The translations under genes were made by a program, and so were the position numbers. Positions 1 through 7,638 of a stretch of 64,000 nt of DNA are shown here, piece after piece. The DNA comes from Butyrivibrio sp. (GTDB taxonomy: Bacteria > Bacillota > Clostridia > Lachnospirales > Lachnospiraceae), in the NCBI GenBank assembly GCA_016291375.1, contig JAEEXE010000011.1, positions 1 to 64,000 on the forward strand, read 5' to 3'. The notes under the pieces are model-generated. The model did not search any database. It was given only the letters and a program-made list of their open reading frames with translations, and had not been told where the DNA came from. The stretch's first letter is position 1. Every line of letters begins with the position of its first letter.

Positions 1-313
1 TGTACAGCAACGAACCGATACCCTGTCTGCGATAATCCTTATCAACATAGATAGATGTTGTTGCTGTCCAGTTATAAGCTTCTCTAGAACTATATGGTCC
101 CGCATACGCATAGCCGACGATCCTGTCATTTAACAAGCACACCATATATGGATATTTTTCTTTTGTTGTCTTTATCCTGTTTTTAAATTCTTCAACTGAC
201 GGAGCTTCATATTCAAAAGAAACAGCGGTATTCAGAACATAATATGAATATATCTCCACCAGTTTTTTAGCATCTTCGATATCAGCGTCCCTTATAAACA
301 GTTCTCTTTCCAT
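1..313 (-). CDS. GNAT acetyltransferase, phosphinothricin acetyltransferase-like (3' end outside window)
   Basis: This is the first ~104 residues of a GNAT-family N-acetyltransferase; the C-terminus lies beyond the window edge. It starts at an ATG with a GGAGG site just upstream. The residues around AYNWTATTSIYVDKDYRRQG match the phosphinothricin/methionine-sulfoximine acetyltransferase (PAT, bar-type) subfamily, and RRQGIG is the acetyl-CoA pyrophosphate-binding motif A. Family members move an acetyl group from acetyl-CoA to the amino group of a small toxic amino-acid analogue in the cytoplasm. The substrate here is unknown. It opens a minus-strand region rich in acetyltransferases and their fragments. 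Confidence 0.85.
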   Translation of the reverse strand, partial: MERELFIRDADIEDAKKLVEIYSYYVLNTAVSFEYEAPSVEEFKNRIKTTKEKYPYMVCLLNDRIVGYAYAGPYSSREAYNWTATTSIYVDKDYRRQGIGSLLY

Positions 314-337
314 ATTACCTCCAAAGACAATTAGTAA

Positions 338-427
338 TCACCAATACGGATATTCCTTGCTAAGATCTATCCTCATTGATACAATACCATTTTCCTCTGA
401 TAATTCCTCGTATCCCGATGTTCTTAC
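338..427 (-). pseudogene. C-terminal remnant of a lost gene, possibly an acetyltransferase
   Basis: Directly after the TAG stop of the XRE regulator, and in the same frame, 29 protein-like codons continue to a TGA. They encode a tail containing SGYEELSEENG and SMRIDLSKEYPYW. There is no start codon or ribosome binding site. The sequence has the look of the last strand of a GNAT enzyme, but that assignment is by eye only. Best read as the 3' end of a gene whose 5' part was lost when the regulator was placed here. Confidence 0.35.
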
Positions 428-1546
428 CTATCTGTCACCAGTCTTTTTTTTATAATAATCTGACTCGGTGGTTGCATCAAAGCCATCAAGCAAATATTCG
501 TCAGGAATGTACTTTTTATAATCAAGATCCATGTAATAATTACAGAATATCTGCTCTCCATATATTATTCTACCTTTTCCATCAGTAAGAGCGTACACAA
601 ACCCTTGATAGGAATCTGCGTTTACCGCAAGAAGCTCATAAGTATTCTCCTCTTCAACGCAGTAGTATCCTATATATTCTGTAGACTGGTATTCTTTTAA
701 TCTCTCGACCTCTTCTGCGTAGTCATCAGCAGAATAATCTACAACCAGATAGCCTAAGTACTGTGCATCCCAAGGGTTGTAATAGACCATCTTATAATCA
801 GCGACATCCATGGAATCGGTTATTTCTGAAGGCCATATAGTTTCATCCATTCCCCATTTGGTCCACTTAGTGTCTGATTCCGCTTCGTAAGCTCCGTTTG
901 AGAAGTTCATAAACTCATTATAGCGGGATACATCGTCATATTCTTCAATTGGAGATAGCCCCACTAAAGCAATCAGGATTCCCACAACAACAGTCATAAC
1001 GATTACTCGCCAAAAAGCCGCTATAAGACCCACTATGGTAACAATCTTTATTCCACGTACAAGCTTCTTGTTTCTAGTTATTTTTTCCAAAAGTCCTGTC
1101 ACATAAAGCGTGACAATTCCCATTATTACCAGAGCAATGAAGGTAATGAACAGCACTCCCTTGTTGATCTGGTTTGCTTCTTTGTTAAAGGTCTGTATTC
1201 CTATTGATAATAGTAATACCAGTACCCCTACAAAGCTGATTATCTGTACACTCTTAAGCAGTTTTCCCTTTTCTTCATTGGCGTAGTCAGCCATCTTTGT
1301 GGCAACTTCTCTTACTTCTTTATCCATCATCTCGCTTTTTCTCTCTCCTTCAATTATTTCTCTGACATCCACATCATAGAAATCCGCAATCTCAACCAAT
1401 AATGAAATATCCGGTAGATTGGTTCCGTTTTCCCATCGTGATATGGTTCTTGAGCTTACATTAAAAACCTGCGCAAGCTTTTCCTGTGTCATTTGCTTTT
1501 CATGTCTTAATTCTTTTAAAAATCTGCCGGTCTTTTGTTGATCCAA
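428..1546 (-). CDS. XRE-family transcriptional regulator with membrane-spanning C-terminal part
   Basis: The 372-residue protein has an N-terminal helix-turn-helix of the Xre/Cro type (about residues 8-62, with MTQEKLAQVFNVSSRTISRW), followed by hydrophobic segments near residues 98-120, 128-153 and 165-197, then a soluble C-terminal domain of about 170 residues rich in Tyr and acidic residues. The start is a TTG codon preceded by AGAGGAGG; no ATG fits before the DNA-binding domain. The architecture suggests a membrane-tethered regulator that links an extracellular or membrane signal to transcription. The C-terminal domain was not recognised and the target genes are unknown. Confidence 0.8.
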   Translation of the reverse strand: MDQQKTGRFLKELRHEKQMTQEKLAQVFNVSSRTISRWENGTNLPDISLLVEIADFYDVDVREIIEGERKSEMMDKEVREVATKMADYANEEKGKLLKSVQIISFVGVLVLLLSIGIQTFNKEANQINKGVLFITFIALVIMGIVTLYVTGLLEKITRNKKLVRGIKIVTIVGLIAAFWRVIVMTVVVGILIALVGLSPIEEYDDVSRYNEFMNFSNGAYEAESDTKWTKWGMDETIWPSEITDSMDVADYKMVYYNPWDAQYLGYLVVDYSADDYAEEVERLKEYQSTEYIGYYCVEEENTYELLAVNADSYQGFVYALTDGKGRIIYGEQIFCNYYMDLDYKKYIPDEYLLDGFDATTESDYYKKKTGDR

Positions 1547-1678
1547 CTACTTTCTTTCCTCCTCTCTTTAGATAATTGAAGTATAGGAAAACTCTCCGCG
1601 CATTACCACGACACAAAGCGAGAAATGCCGTGTTTTTTGCACCGGACAAGGTGTGTCTGGCCTTCTCCCGACCACTGC

Positions 1679-1831
1679 CTATTTGTCTTTTTCATAATTA
1701 TCCAGATTCCAGGTTATCCATCTCTTTGTTTTATCCTCATCAAATGGTGCAGGATAATGCTGCATAGTCTCAGGATCAGACATTATTTCATAAAGAGCCT
1801 CGAAATCATCAGGTGTATATTTTCTAAGCAA
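1679..1831 (-). pseudogene. Truncated GNAT (RimJ/RimL-type) acetyltransferase, N-terminal fragment
   Basis: A readable stretch encodes LRKYTPDDFEALYEIMSDPE and then a short sequence containing HYPAPFDEDKTKRW, the typical opening of a RimJ/RimL-like acetyltransferase, but stops after about 50 residues (normal length ~170). Similarity starts further upstream, in the last codons of the methyltransferase gene: from a GTG at 1851-1853 the codons read VIETKTF and would continue into LLRKYTPDD if one T of a seven-T run (1830-1836) were removed. The fragment is therefore a frameshifted and truncated gene whose start has been captured as the 3' end of the methyltransferase frame. Confidence 0.6.
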
Positions 1832-2486
1832 AAAAAGTTTTTGTTTCAATCACATGTTCTTTTGCCCTATAATCAAGTCTCAAAAGCGCCTTTCCATTGG
1901 GAAGCTCCGCTATATTATTCAAAATAAGTTCAAATCCTATTTCTTTCATCTTCTCAGTAAGAGTATCCGCTTCCATCTGATGATGTATTTCAGAAAGTCC
2001 ATCAAAGGAATGAAGATACGGAGAGTCTGAAACCCATTGATTAACGTCAGTATTGGTCTGAATAACACAGGAAACATATTTCGGTGCGATATGGCAGATT
2101 GCTTTCTTAAAAGCATCATACCCGATGTATTCTATCAAAAGATTGGCTATTACCAGATCAGCACATGGCAGTTTGTCCGCTTCTTTTGCTATATCTATAC
2201 ATATGCACTTCAATATGTTTTTTAGATTATTGTACCGATTATTGGCTACACGGAGATACTTCTCATTGATATCAATGCCGTAAACCGTCTTATATTTTTC
2301 TCCATCAATATGTTCCAAGCCGTTTCCGCCTGCAACACCAAGAACCATCGCTGTTTCAACAGGATATTCTGCAAATTGTTTTTTCATGATGGAATTCAAA
2401 GCCTGGAGCTGCTTCACGCTATCTAAGCTCATATGTTTTTCATATGTTTCCAAACTGATTTCTTCCCACGGATTCTTAATACTCAT
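1824..2486 (-). CDS. Class I SAM-dependent methyltransferase
   Basis: A 220-residue cytoplasmic protein with the glycine-rich SAM-binding motif I at residues 47-58 (MVLGVAGGNGLE) followed by an acidic residue at the end of the next strand (VYGIDIN), as in Rossmann-fold methyltransferases. The start has a GAGG site five bases upstream. The substrate cannot be told from the sequence. The final residues (VIETKTFFA) look borrowed from a decayed acetyltransferase gene fused in frame, so the native C-terminus may have been shorter. Confidence 0.75.
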   Translation of the reverse strand: MSIKNPWEEISLETYEKHMSLDSVKQLQALNSIMKKQFAEYPVETAMVLGVAGGNGLEHIDGEKYKTVYGIDINEKYLRVANNRYNNLKNILKCICIDIAKEADKLPCADLVIANLLIEYIGYDAFKKAICHIAPKYVSCVIQTNTDVNQWVSDSPYLHSFDGLSEIHHQMEADTLTEKMKEIGFELILNNIAELPNGKALLRLDYRAKEHVIETKTFFA

Positions 2487-2543
2487 CGCTACCTCTAGCT
2501 GGTTTAACTGAAAATGTCATTAAGCGTAGTCTTATAATTTTTC

Positions 2544-3017
2544 TTACTTTTCAAGATAGATAAACACGAGTTCATCTGTGATCTTTTCTTCCTTAAACTC
2601 CTTATATCCCATCTTCTTATAAAGCCTGATATTATCTATGCTCCTTGTGCTCGTAAAAAGTTCAAATCGCTTATTCGGATAATATTTTTCTATCTCAAGG
2701 AGTAGCTTTTTGCCATAGCCTTTTTTCTGATGGTCAGGATGCACCATAAGCTTACCGATGTGTACTCTGTTGTCATCTGAATGAGCGCGTACCGATCCAA
2801 TGATTTTGTTGTTTTCATCAATCATTTTCAAAATGGTTCCGTTTTCAAATTGCTTCTCCACTTCGGATATCGTCTCCTTAAGCGGTGGTATGTCTTTACT
2901 TCCAAACAGCGCCGCCTCACTTTGATATGCTAAATACTGAAGCTTGAGAATTTCCGGTAAATCTGCCTTTTCTGCTCTAATAATATCGTAGTTTTCTGTC
3001 TTTTTTTCTTTTATCAT
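2544..3017 (-). CDS. GNAT family N-acetyltransferase
   Basis: A 157-residue acetyltransferase starting at MIKEKKTENYD. This ATG has a GGAGA site at good spacing; a longer upstream reading frame has no site and would overlap the preceding gene. Motif A is clear: GKLMVHPDHQKKGYGKKLL, binding acetyl-CoA. Motif B follows with RSIDNIRLYKKMGYKE. It transfers an acetyl group to an unknown amine. It lies 20 bases downstream of the small TIGR04076-like gene and probably shares its transcript. Confidence 0.85.
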   Translation of the reverse strand: MIKEKKTENYDIIRAEKADLPEILKLQYLAYQSEAALFGSKDIPPLKETISEVEKQFENGTILKMIDENNKIIGSVRAHSDDNRVHIGKLMVHPDHQKKGYGKKLLLEIEKYYPNKRFELFTSTRSIDNIRLYKKMGYKEFKEEKITDELVFIYLEK

Positions 3018-3037
3018 GTCTTCTCCAAAGATGTCTT

Positions 3038-3292
3038 TTAAGAATCTATTTCTATATTGAAAACAACAGTCTCTCCACAATCGGTACACTGATATGGGCC
3101 GTTTTTGAGATTACCGCCTCTTCTAAACGCATAGATAAAAGGATATATTGCCTGCATTGCAACCATGCAAACATTATCACTGTTATCCTTATCAAGATCG
3201 CTGCCTACGAACCGAATGACATCTCCAACTTTGTATTTGGGACAATGACTTTCTACTACTGTGACTTTAACTTTGTTATCTGTATAGCCCAT
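3038..3292 (-). CDS. TIGR04076-like small protein
   Basis: An 84-residue protein with the layout of the TIGR04076 family: an opening KVKVTVVE strand, CPKYKVGD, a central YPFIYAFRRGG and a closing segment with a CTDCG pair before VVFNIE. Members are small, cysteine-containing and common in anaerobic Firmicutes; their biochemical role is not established. Cysteines at CPKY, DNVCMV and CTDC could bind a metal. Its start has an AAGGAGAT-type site. It precedes the acetyltransferase gene by 20 bases. Confidence 0.65.
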   Translation of the reverse strand: MGYTDNKVKVTVVESHCPKYKVGDVIRFVGSDLDKDNSDNVCMVAMQAIYPFIYAFRRGGNLKNGPYQCTDCGETVVFNIEIDS

Positions 3293-3321
3293 AAATAATC
3301 TCCTTATAATACTGTTACCTT

Positions 3322-4005
3322 TTACACTTTATAATTGCCAACTTGCTCTCTGATAATCGAAACAACCTCTGGCGCCAAGTTAATAACTTCATCCTGAACA
3401 TTTTCTTTTACCGGTTGGAACTTGTCCGGCACAGTAAAATCAAATGTGGTTGTAAATTTCTCATCAGGAAGCTTTCCTACAATAACTTTTGTTAACACCA
3501 TTGCAATAAGATAATCGCCAACTGCTGATGCATGTGCACCATCCCTGAAATATAATTCTATGTCAGATGAATTCAATGTCTCAGTCCATATTTCTCCGAT
3601 GGGCGCCAGTTTTGCATCAAGCTTTATTGCAAGATTTCTATAACGACGATTCATTTCAACCTGATTCTCCGGCTTGCTCTTCTCCGCCCATGTTTCAAAG
3701 ATAACCGGTATTGTGCCTACTTTTTTACATAGCTCAGCTATTTTTGAAGAATATGAAATCGTGTCTTCTTCAGGTCCCATAGGATGAGCTTGTTCTTGAA
3801 TTACACAGTAATCATATTTGCCATGTAAAATATTAAATCTTTCCGAGAAATACTCCTCGTCCATATGCCATTTTAAGGATCTGCCTGAATAAGCAAGCAT
3901 AAAAACTTCGCATTTCTCTCCGGAAGCATTCTCAATCATTCGTCTTGCCAGTTCAGGCATATCATTCATGTAAGTATGGCTATTGCCAATAAATAAAATT
4001 CTCAT
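3322..4005 (-). CDS. SGNH/GDSL-type hydrolase
   Basis: A 227-residue protein beginning MRILFIGNSHTYMND. GNSH is the block I nucleophile motif of this SGNH hydrolase subgroup, and FRDGAHAS near the C-terminus supplies the Asp-x-x-His pair of block V. No signal peptide is seen, so it should act in the cytoplasm, as an esterase or deacetylase on an unknown small substrate. The 30-base gap to the next gene downstream suggests a shared transcript with the TIGR04076-like and GNAT genes. Confidence 0.8.
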   Translation of the reverse strand: MRILFIGNSHTYMNDMPELARRMIENASGEKCEVFMLAYSGRSLKWHMDEEYFSERFNILHGKYDYCVIQEQAHPMGPEEDTISYSSKIAELCKKVGTIPVIFETWAEKSKPENQVEMNRRYRNLAIKLDAKLAPIGEIWTETLNSSDIELYFRDGAHASAVGDYLIAMVLTKVIVGKLPDEKFTTTFDFTVPDKFQPVKENVQDEVINLAPEVVSIIREQVGNYKV

Positions 4006-4026
4006 TATTATCTAACCTCTGCAATA

Positions 4027-4137
4027 TTACGGTGTCTTCATCATAGCTCGATTATTTATAATCTCATATCCATACTTTTCATATAGTGTATGAGCATCTT
4101 TTGTAACCAATAATCCTGTATTCCATATATTCTCCAT
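4027..4137 (-). pseudogene. C-terminal remnant of a GNAT acetyltransferase
   Basis: Thirty-six codons from an ATG encode a segment containing WNTGLLVTKDAHTLYEKYGY and ending in MMKTP. The TKDAH.LYEKYG core is the standard C-terminal helix and strand of small GNAT enzymes. Everything upstream that would hold the acetyl-CoA site is missing. It is a gene fragment, the third in this 4 kb region. Confidence 0.55.
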
Positions 4138-4187
4138 CCTTAATTATCCAAAAATACTAATGCTTACTCATCTTGAAGTAATTAGAT

Positions 4188-4556
4188 CTATTTGATTGGT
4201 CTTCCGATTCTCATTTCTTTGCGCCACGTTGGAGCATCGCCGTCATCAGACCAATATTCTTCCATTCGAATTATCTTATCGCATTTAATATTTATAAAAC
4301 TAACTACATGGCAGGATATTAAATCATCAACAGAGTGTACATGTCCAACCAAAATGATGCGGTCTCCCATTTCAACAAGCTTTTCAATTTCTCCTTTCCA
4401 TGCCCCCGGATAATCGCAATTTGCCCTAATAAATTCATCAACAGTAAACTGCTCATTCGTGCAGGGCCAAATAATTACCGCATCATCGTTAAAATAAGAT
4501 GAAAGGTTGTTACGGTTTTGAGTTATTATGTCGTTCCATAATGCCTGTATATCCAT
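4188..4556 (-). CDS. NTF2/SnoaL-like domain protein
   Basis: A 122-residue protein starting MDIQALWND; this second ATG has GGAG seven bases upstream, whereas the first ATG four codons earlier has none. The pattern of one N-terminal helix, a DAVIIWPCTNEQF strand region and later strands ending in MEEYWSDDG fits the NTF2-like cone fold used by SnoaL-type proteins for small-molecule binding or isomerisation. No catalytic residue can be assigned with confidence. It stands alone between an acetyltransferase remnant and a repeat array. Confidence 0.65.
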   Translation of the reverse strand: MDIQALWNDIITQNRNNLSSYFNDDAVIIWPCTNEQFTVDEFIRANCDYPGAWKGEIEKLVEMGDRIILVGHVHSVDDLISCHVVSFINIKCDKIIRMEEYWSDDGDAPTWRKEMRIGRPIK

Positions 4557-4589
4557 GCTTATCTCCATGTTATTGAAATCGTATATTCA

Positions 4590-4857
4590 ACCTGATTTGA
4601 CTTGTTTTTCAATTTATTATTTTTGAGTCAAGCTCTGCCAGTGCTTAAATTGACTCATTCTGCAATTTCCATCTTCTGAGTCAACCGCGGCCAGTACTTT
4701 TATTGACTCATTCTGCAATTTCCATCTTTTGAGTCAACCGCCGCAAGTACTTAAGTTGACTCATTCAACAATTTCCATCTTTTGAGTCAGCCGCCGCAAC
4801 TACTTAAGTTGACTCATCTCTCATTTTCCATTCTTTGAGTCAACTGCCGTCTGATCA
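4590..4857. repeat. 53-bp tandem repeat array with alternating inverted arms (four full units)
   Basis: The arm TGAGTCA recurs at 4624, 4677, 4730, 4783 and 4836, an exact 53-base period. Between successive copies lies the reverse complement TTGACTCA, so direct and inverted arms alternate, with about 18 bases between the arms of a hairpin and about 19 to the next. Units differ by a few bases (for example CCGCCGCAAGTACTTAAG against CCGCGGCCAGTACTTTTA). A partial, weaker unit precedes the array from about 4590. It fills most of the 380-base gap between the NTF2-like gene and the TauE/SafE gene. No coding sequence is seen in it. Confidence 0.85.
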
Positions 4858-4934
4858 GGCGCCAGTACAAGCACGATAGCGCTCTCATTTACGCTCATAT
4901 ATTAGACCTGCTTACCGCAAAATACATTAGAACA

Positions 4935-5648
4935 TCACCCTTTGATGATCATCATGATTCCGGATATTATCAAAAGAACTATCACAATCTTTTTTACTAC
5001 CTTGTCATTAAGAACGCTTCCGCTCTTCATTCCGGCAAATAAACCTATAAGCATAAACGGGATAAGAATCAATGCTTTCTTAAACTCCGATACGGTAATG
5101 ATTCCCAATATACTGTACAAAATAGCACGAAAAGAGTTCTCAACAATGAATACAGCGCTGATGTTGGCCTTAAACTCATCTCCGGTCTTGGTGACTCTTC
5201 CAACGTACGCCGCAAGTAGCGCCCCTACTCCATACATACCGCACAGAAGTCCCGATATGATGCCTATGATCCCCAGCAGTACTTTTGAACCTTCGGACTT
5301 AACGTCCTTAACTTCTCGAAGAAAAAGCTCTATTCCAAGCAAAATCACCACTATTCCAAAAACAGTTTTCACAAAGCCCGCATCCACATTTTTAAGTATA
5401 AGTGCACCGGGAATACTTCCGATAAGAACCAGAATCGAAAGAGGTATATAGACCCTCGCCTTTAATTTATCCCTGTTTTTCCACGTAAGAATAAGGTTGG
5501 TGGGATAACCAAGCATAAGCTCTATAGGCGAGATATTCACATTATTCGCGCCAAAAGCCAGTATCGATGTAAACACCAATGTATTTGCAAACCCGCACAA
5601 TCCTTTAATAAAAAATGCAACAAGCGTCGCTAAGACCCACAACCACAT
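4935..5648 (-). CDS. TauE/SafE family membrane permease
   Basis: A 237-residue protein made almost wholly of hydrophobic helices (about eight), with the two-half arrangement of the TauE/SafE (DUF81) family, which moves sulfite, sulfoacetate or other organic anions across the cytoplasmic membrane. Landmarks are LCGFANTLVFTSILA at the first helix and GLLCGMYGVGALLAAYVG in the second half. The start MWLWVLATL has an AAAGGTG site. The substrate is not predictable; no sulfur-metabolism gene lies beside it. Confidence 0.85.
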   Translation of the reverse strand: MWLWVLATLVAFFIKGLCGFANTLVFTSILAFGANNVNISPIELMLGYPTNLILTWKNRDKLKARVYIPLSILVLIGSIPGALILKNVDAGFVKTVFGIVVILLGIELFLREVKDVKSEGSKVLLGIIGIISGLLCGMYGVGALLAAYVGRVTKTGDEFKANISAVFIVENSFRAILYSILGIITVSEFKKALILIPFMLIGLFAGMKSGSVLNDKVVKKIVIVLLIISGIMMIIKG

Positions 5649-5750
5649 ATAACACCTTTAACCTGATTCAAAATTCAAACGGTTCTGTCCATGATTTCTT
5701 ACTATATCTGACTTTGCCACGAGTTTTCGCAAAGCGCCTACGTCGCATAC

Positions 5751-6575
5751 TCATCTACTCATGCAGTAGATCATTATTGCCTGCTGCACTTTGAGTAAAC
5801 TTTTCTTAAATTCGTATCCCACAAAAAACTTAGAATCTATCGCATCTTCCGACACTTCTTCACCGCGATAAAAAGGCGGACAGGGATTAAGAAGCGCATT
5901 GTCATTTGCTTTTTCCATAAGCTCTTTTGTAACCTGATATCCCTCAAAATCAGCGAGCATAGTCTGCGAAAGCGAATCCGTGCACACAATGTCTTTTCCC
6001 TTGATGGCTTCATCTATATTGCCGACACGGTCAGTTCCGGGTATGCCATACTTTTCAGGACAGCACTGGACAAAAGAAAAATCGAAAGCCTTAGAAGCTT
6101 CTTTCCATGCCCTTCCGATATTTCCGTCAGCTCCTACAAAAAGATAATTCGCATCAAGGAAGTCTTTTCTTATCTTTGATAATGAATAAAGATCTGACAT
6201 CATCTCACAGGGGTGATTGTCATCGGTCATCGCGTTGATAACGGGAATCTGTAAATAATCACTCATCTTATCAAGAAGCTTAATATCCTTGTGGCGCGCT
6301 ACAACAGCATCGGCCCAGTTCTGCAGATAGCCGCATACATCCCTTATATCTTCCTTTTTATCAAGTGTAGCAGGGTCAAAAAGTATAGACTCTCCGCCAA
6401 GAAGGTATATGCCTTTTTCAAAAGAAATTCTGGTTCTGATGCTGTTTGCAGGAAAAAACATGACAATAGTTTTCCCGGCAAAAAAACCTTCATACTTTTC
6501 AATATGGTCAGCAATCTCAAAAATTTCTAACAATTCTTCTTTGGTGTAATCAGATAGCCTAAGAAAGGATTTCAT
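5751..6575 (-). CDS. Ornithine/aspartate carbamoyltransferase family protein, divergent
   Basis: A 274-residue protein of the carbamoyltransferase fold. The carbamoyl-phosphate site is recognisable: NSIRTRISFE for the S-T-R-T-R loop and DDNHPCEMM for the HPCQ motif. The second-substrate site is unusual: the ornithine-enzyme motif D-x-x-x-S-M-G is replaced by TDSLSQT, and HCLP reads NPCPPFYRGEEV. It is also shorter than usual (300-340). The start used (MKSFLRL) has GGGAG upstream; an ATG nine codons earlier overlaps the preceding gene and lacks a site. Ornithine is possible but another amine acceptor is equally likely. It follows the ArsC-like gene closely and is probably cotranscribed. Confidence 0.7.
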   Translation of the reverse strand: MKSFLRLSDYTKEELLEIFEIADHIEKYEGFFAGKTIVMFFPANSIRTRISFEKGIYLLGGESILFDPATLDKKEDIRDVCGYLQNWADAVVARHKDIKLLDKMSDYLQIPVINAMTDDNHPCEMMSDLYSLSKIRKDFLDANYLFVGADGNIGRAWKEASKAFDFSFVQCCPEKYGIPGTDRVGNIDEAIKGKDIVCTDSLSQTMLADFEGYQVTKELMEKANDNALLNPCPPFYRGEEVSEDAIDSKFFVGYEFKKSLLKVQQAIMIYCMSR

Positions 6576-6583
6576 ATCAGTTT

Positions 6584-6925
6584 TCACTCCCACTTTTTCC
6601 ATACATCCGGCTGATAGCCTAGTGTTGACTGCTTGCCATTTCTGACAACAGGCGTTTTGATAATCTGCTGATTTTCTAGGATTTTTTCAAGTTTGTCCTC
6701 ATCAGCGATATACTTAATGAGCGCCAGTGTATCTTTATCCTTGGCATCAGGATTGATCATATTCTCGATGCCACCGTTAGCCTGAGCAACAGACGTAAAC
6801 TCGCCCTTACTCATGCCTTTTTCCTTCATATCGATAAACTGATATTTGATGCCACGCTCTTTAAAGAAGCGCTCAGCCTTCTTGGTATCGTTGCATTTCT
6901 TGGTTCCAAAAATCTGTATATTCAT
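6584..6925 (-). CDS. ArsC/Spx/YffB-family protein
   Basis: A 113-residue thioredoxin-fold protein. The N-terminal IFGTKKCNDTKKAERFF gives one active-site-position cysteine (C-x-x-T), and the end IKTPVVRNGKQSTLGYQPDVWKKW is the family's conserved cis-proline region. Members are arsenate reductase-like or Spx-like; the single-Cys form here fits the YffB/ArsC-like glutaredoxin group better than classic Spx (CxxC). The function in this organism is unknown. It overlaps or abuts the carbamoyltransferase gene downstream. Confidence 0.8.
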   Translation of the reverse strand: MNIQIFGTKKCNDTKKAERFFKERGIKYQFIDMKEKGMSKGEFTSVAQANGGIENMINPDAKDKDTLALIKYIADEDKLEKILENQQIIKTPVVRNGKQSTLGYQPDVWKKWE

Positions 6926-6948
6926 AGATAACTCTCCATCAAATTAAT

Positions 6949-6972
6949 TAGGAAAACCGGAGGAATTTCCTA
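6949..6972. repeat. TAGGAAA/TTTCCTA hairpin enclosing CCGGAGGA
   Basis: Stem TAGGAAA with TTTCCTA and loop ACCGGAGGAA. The same design recurs at 19929-19954 and, more degenerate, at 62344-62365. It lies between the ArsC-like gene start and the terminator of the next gene upstream, so it could be part of the ArsC leader when read on the minus strand. Confidence 0.5.
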
Positions 6973-6984
6973 TTATACAAAAAC

Positions 6985-7022
6985 AGCCTGTGTCCACCCT
7001 CTCCGAAAGATGGTCACAGGCT
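6985..7022 (-). terminator. Rho-independent terminator
   Basis: On the minus strand AGCCTGTG pairs with CACAGGCT around a 22-base loop and is followed by GTTTTTGT. It would end the transcript of the PH-domain and zinc-ribbon genes. The 140 bases between it and the PH-domain stop codon hold no convincing gene. Confidence 0.65.
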
Positions 7023-7161
7023 TGCTCTTCCGGTCTCATAATTCAAGTCTAAAGCCATTCTTAAGTTGCCGTATGCTCTACGGCTTCTTCATCCGCATCG
7101 TATATGCTGAAATTGCCACGTAATTCATTCCAAATTTTCAACAGCAATGTACCAGCCTGAT

Positions 7162-7608
7162 TTACTGGTAATCATCCATATCATCAAGATCATGTACGTC
7201 TTCGGCGCCAAAGCCGATGTTCTGCATGCTCACAGTTCTGCGGCGAAGTCTCGCATTCTCAGAAGCGTGAAGCAGGTAGTCTTTGATCTCGCGCCCGTGC
7301 TTGATATTCTTCATTGTAATGGTCTTATCCGTTACATCCGAAGTAAAGCAGATAATGGTAGAAAGCCCGAAGATACGCTGCAGAAGTGATCTTGTGATCT
7401 CCACATCAGAAATCTTATACATGTAACAGTCATTTTCTTTTACAGTCAAAAAACCTTTAATGATCGTAAGGTCATTATCTCTAAGTTCATATTTGGTAAA
7501 AGGCCACGGAATGCCAAAGAATAAAAGTCTCTGAGATTCTCTGTAGCGAATCTCACCTTTTGCATTCATGGATTCCTGATACTGCTCCTTGTTTACAATC
7601 TTGCTCAT
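7162..7608 (-). CDS. PH-like (YdbS/bPH2) domain protein
   Basis: A 148-residue protein with alternating strands and the signature of bacterial PH domains: YELRDNDLTIIKGFLTVKEN followed by YKISDVEITRSLLQRIFG, then the strand TIICFTSDVTDKTITMKNIKHG and a helix. No membrane segment. Bacterial PH domains usually serve in membrane-associated complexes. It lies 30 bases downstream of the zinc-ribbon gene and most likely shares its transcript, so the two may work together at the membrane. Function unknown. Confidence 0.7.
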   Translation of the reverse strand: MSKIVNKEQYQESMNAKGEIRYRESQRLLFFGIPWPFTKYELRDNDLTIIKGFLTVKENDCYMYKISDVEITRSLLQRIFGLSTIICFTSDVTDKTITMKNIKHGREIKDYLLHASENARLRRRTVSMQNIGFGAEDVHDLDDMDDYQ

Positions 7609-7638
7609 AATCTGTCTCCTTTTTACTGATTATTCATG

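Noticed and set aside
7023-7161. Short minus-strand frame with IWNELRGNFSIYDADEE after the PH-domain gene
   Set aside because: It has no ATG and no ribosome site, and no family was recognised; too little to call.
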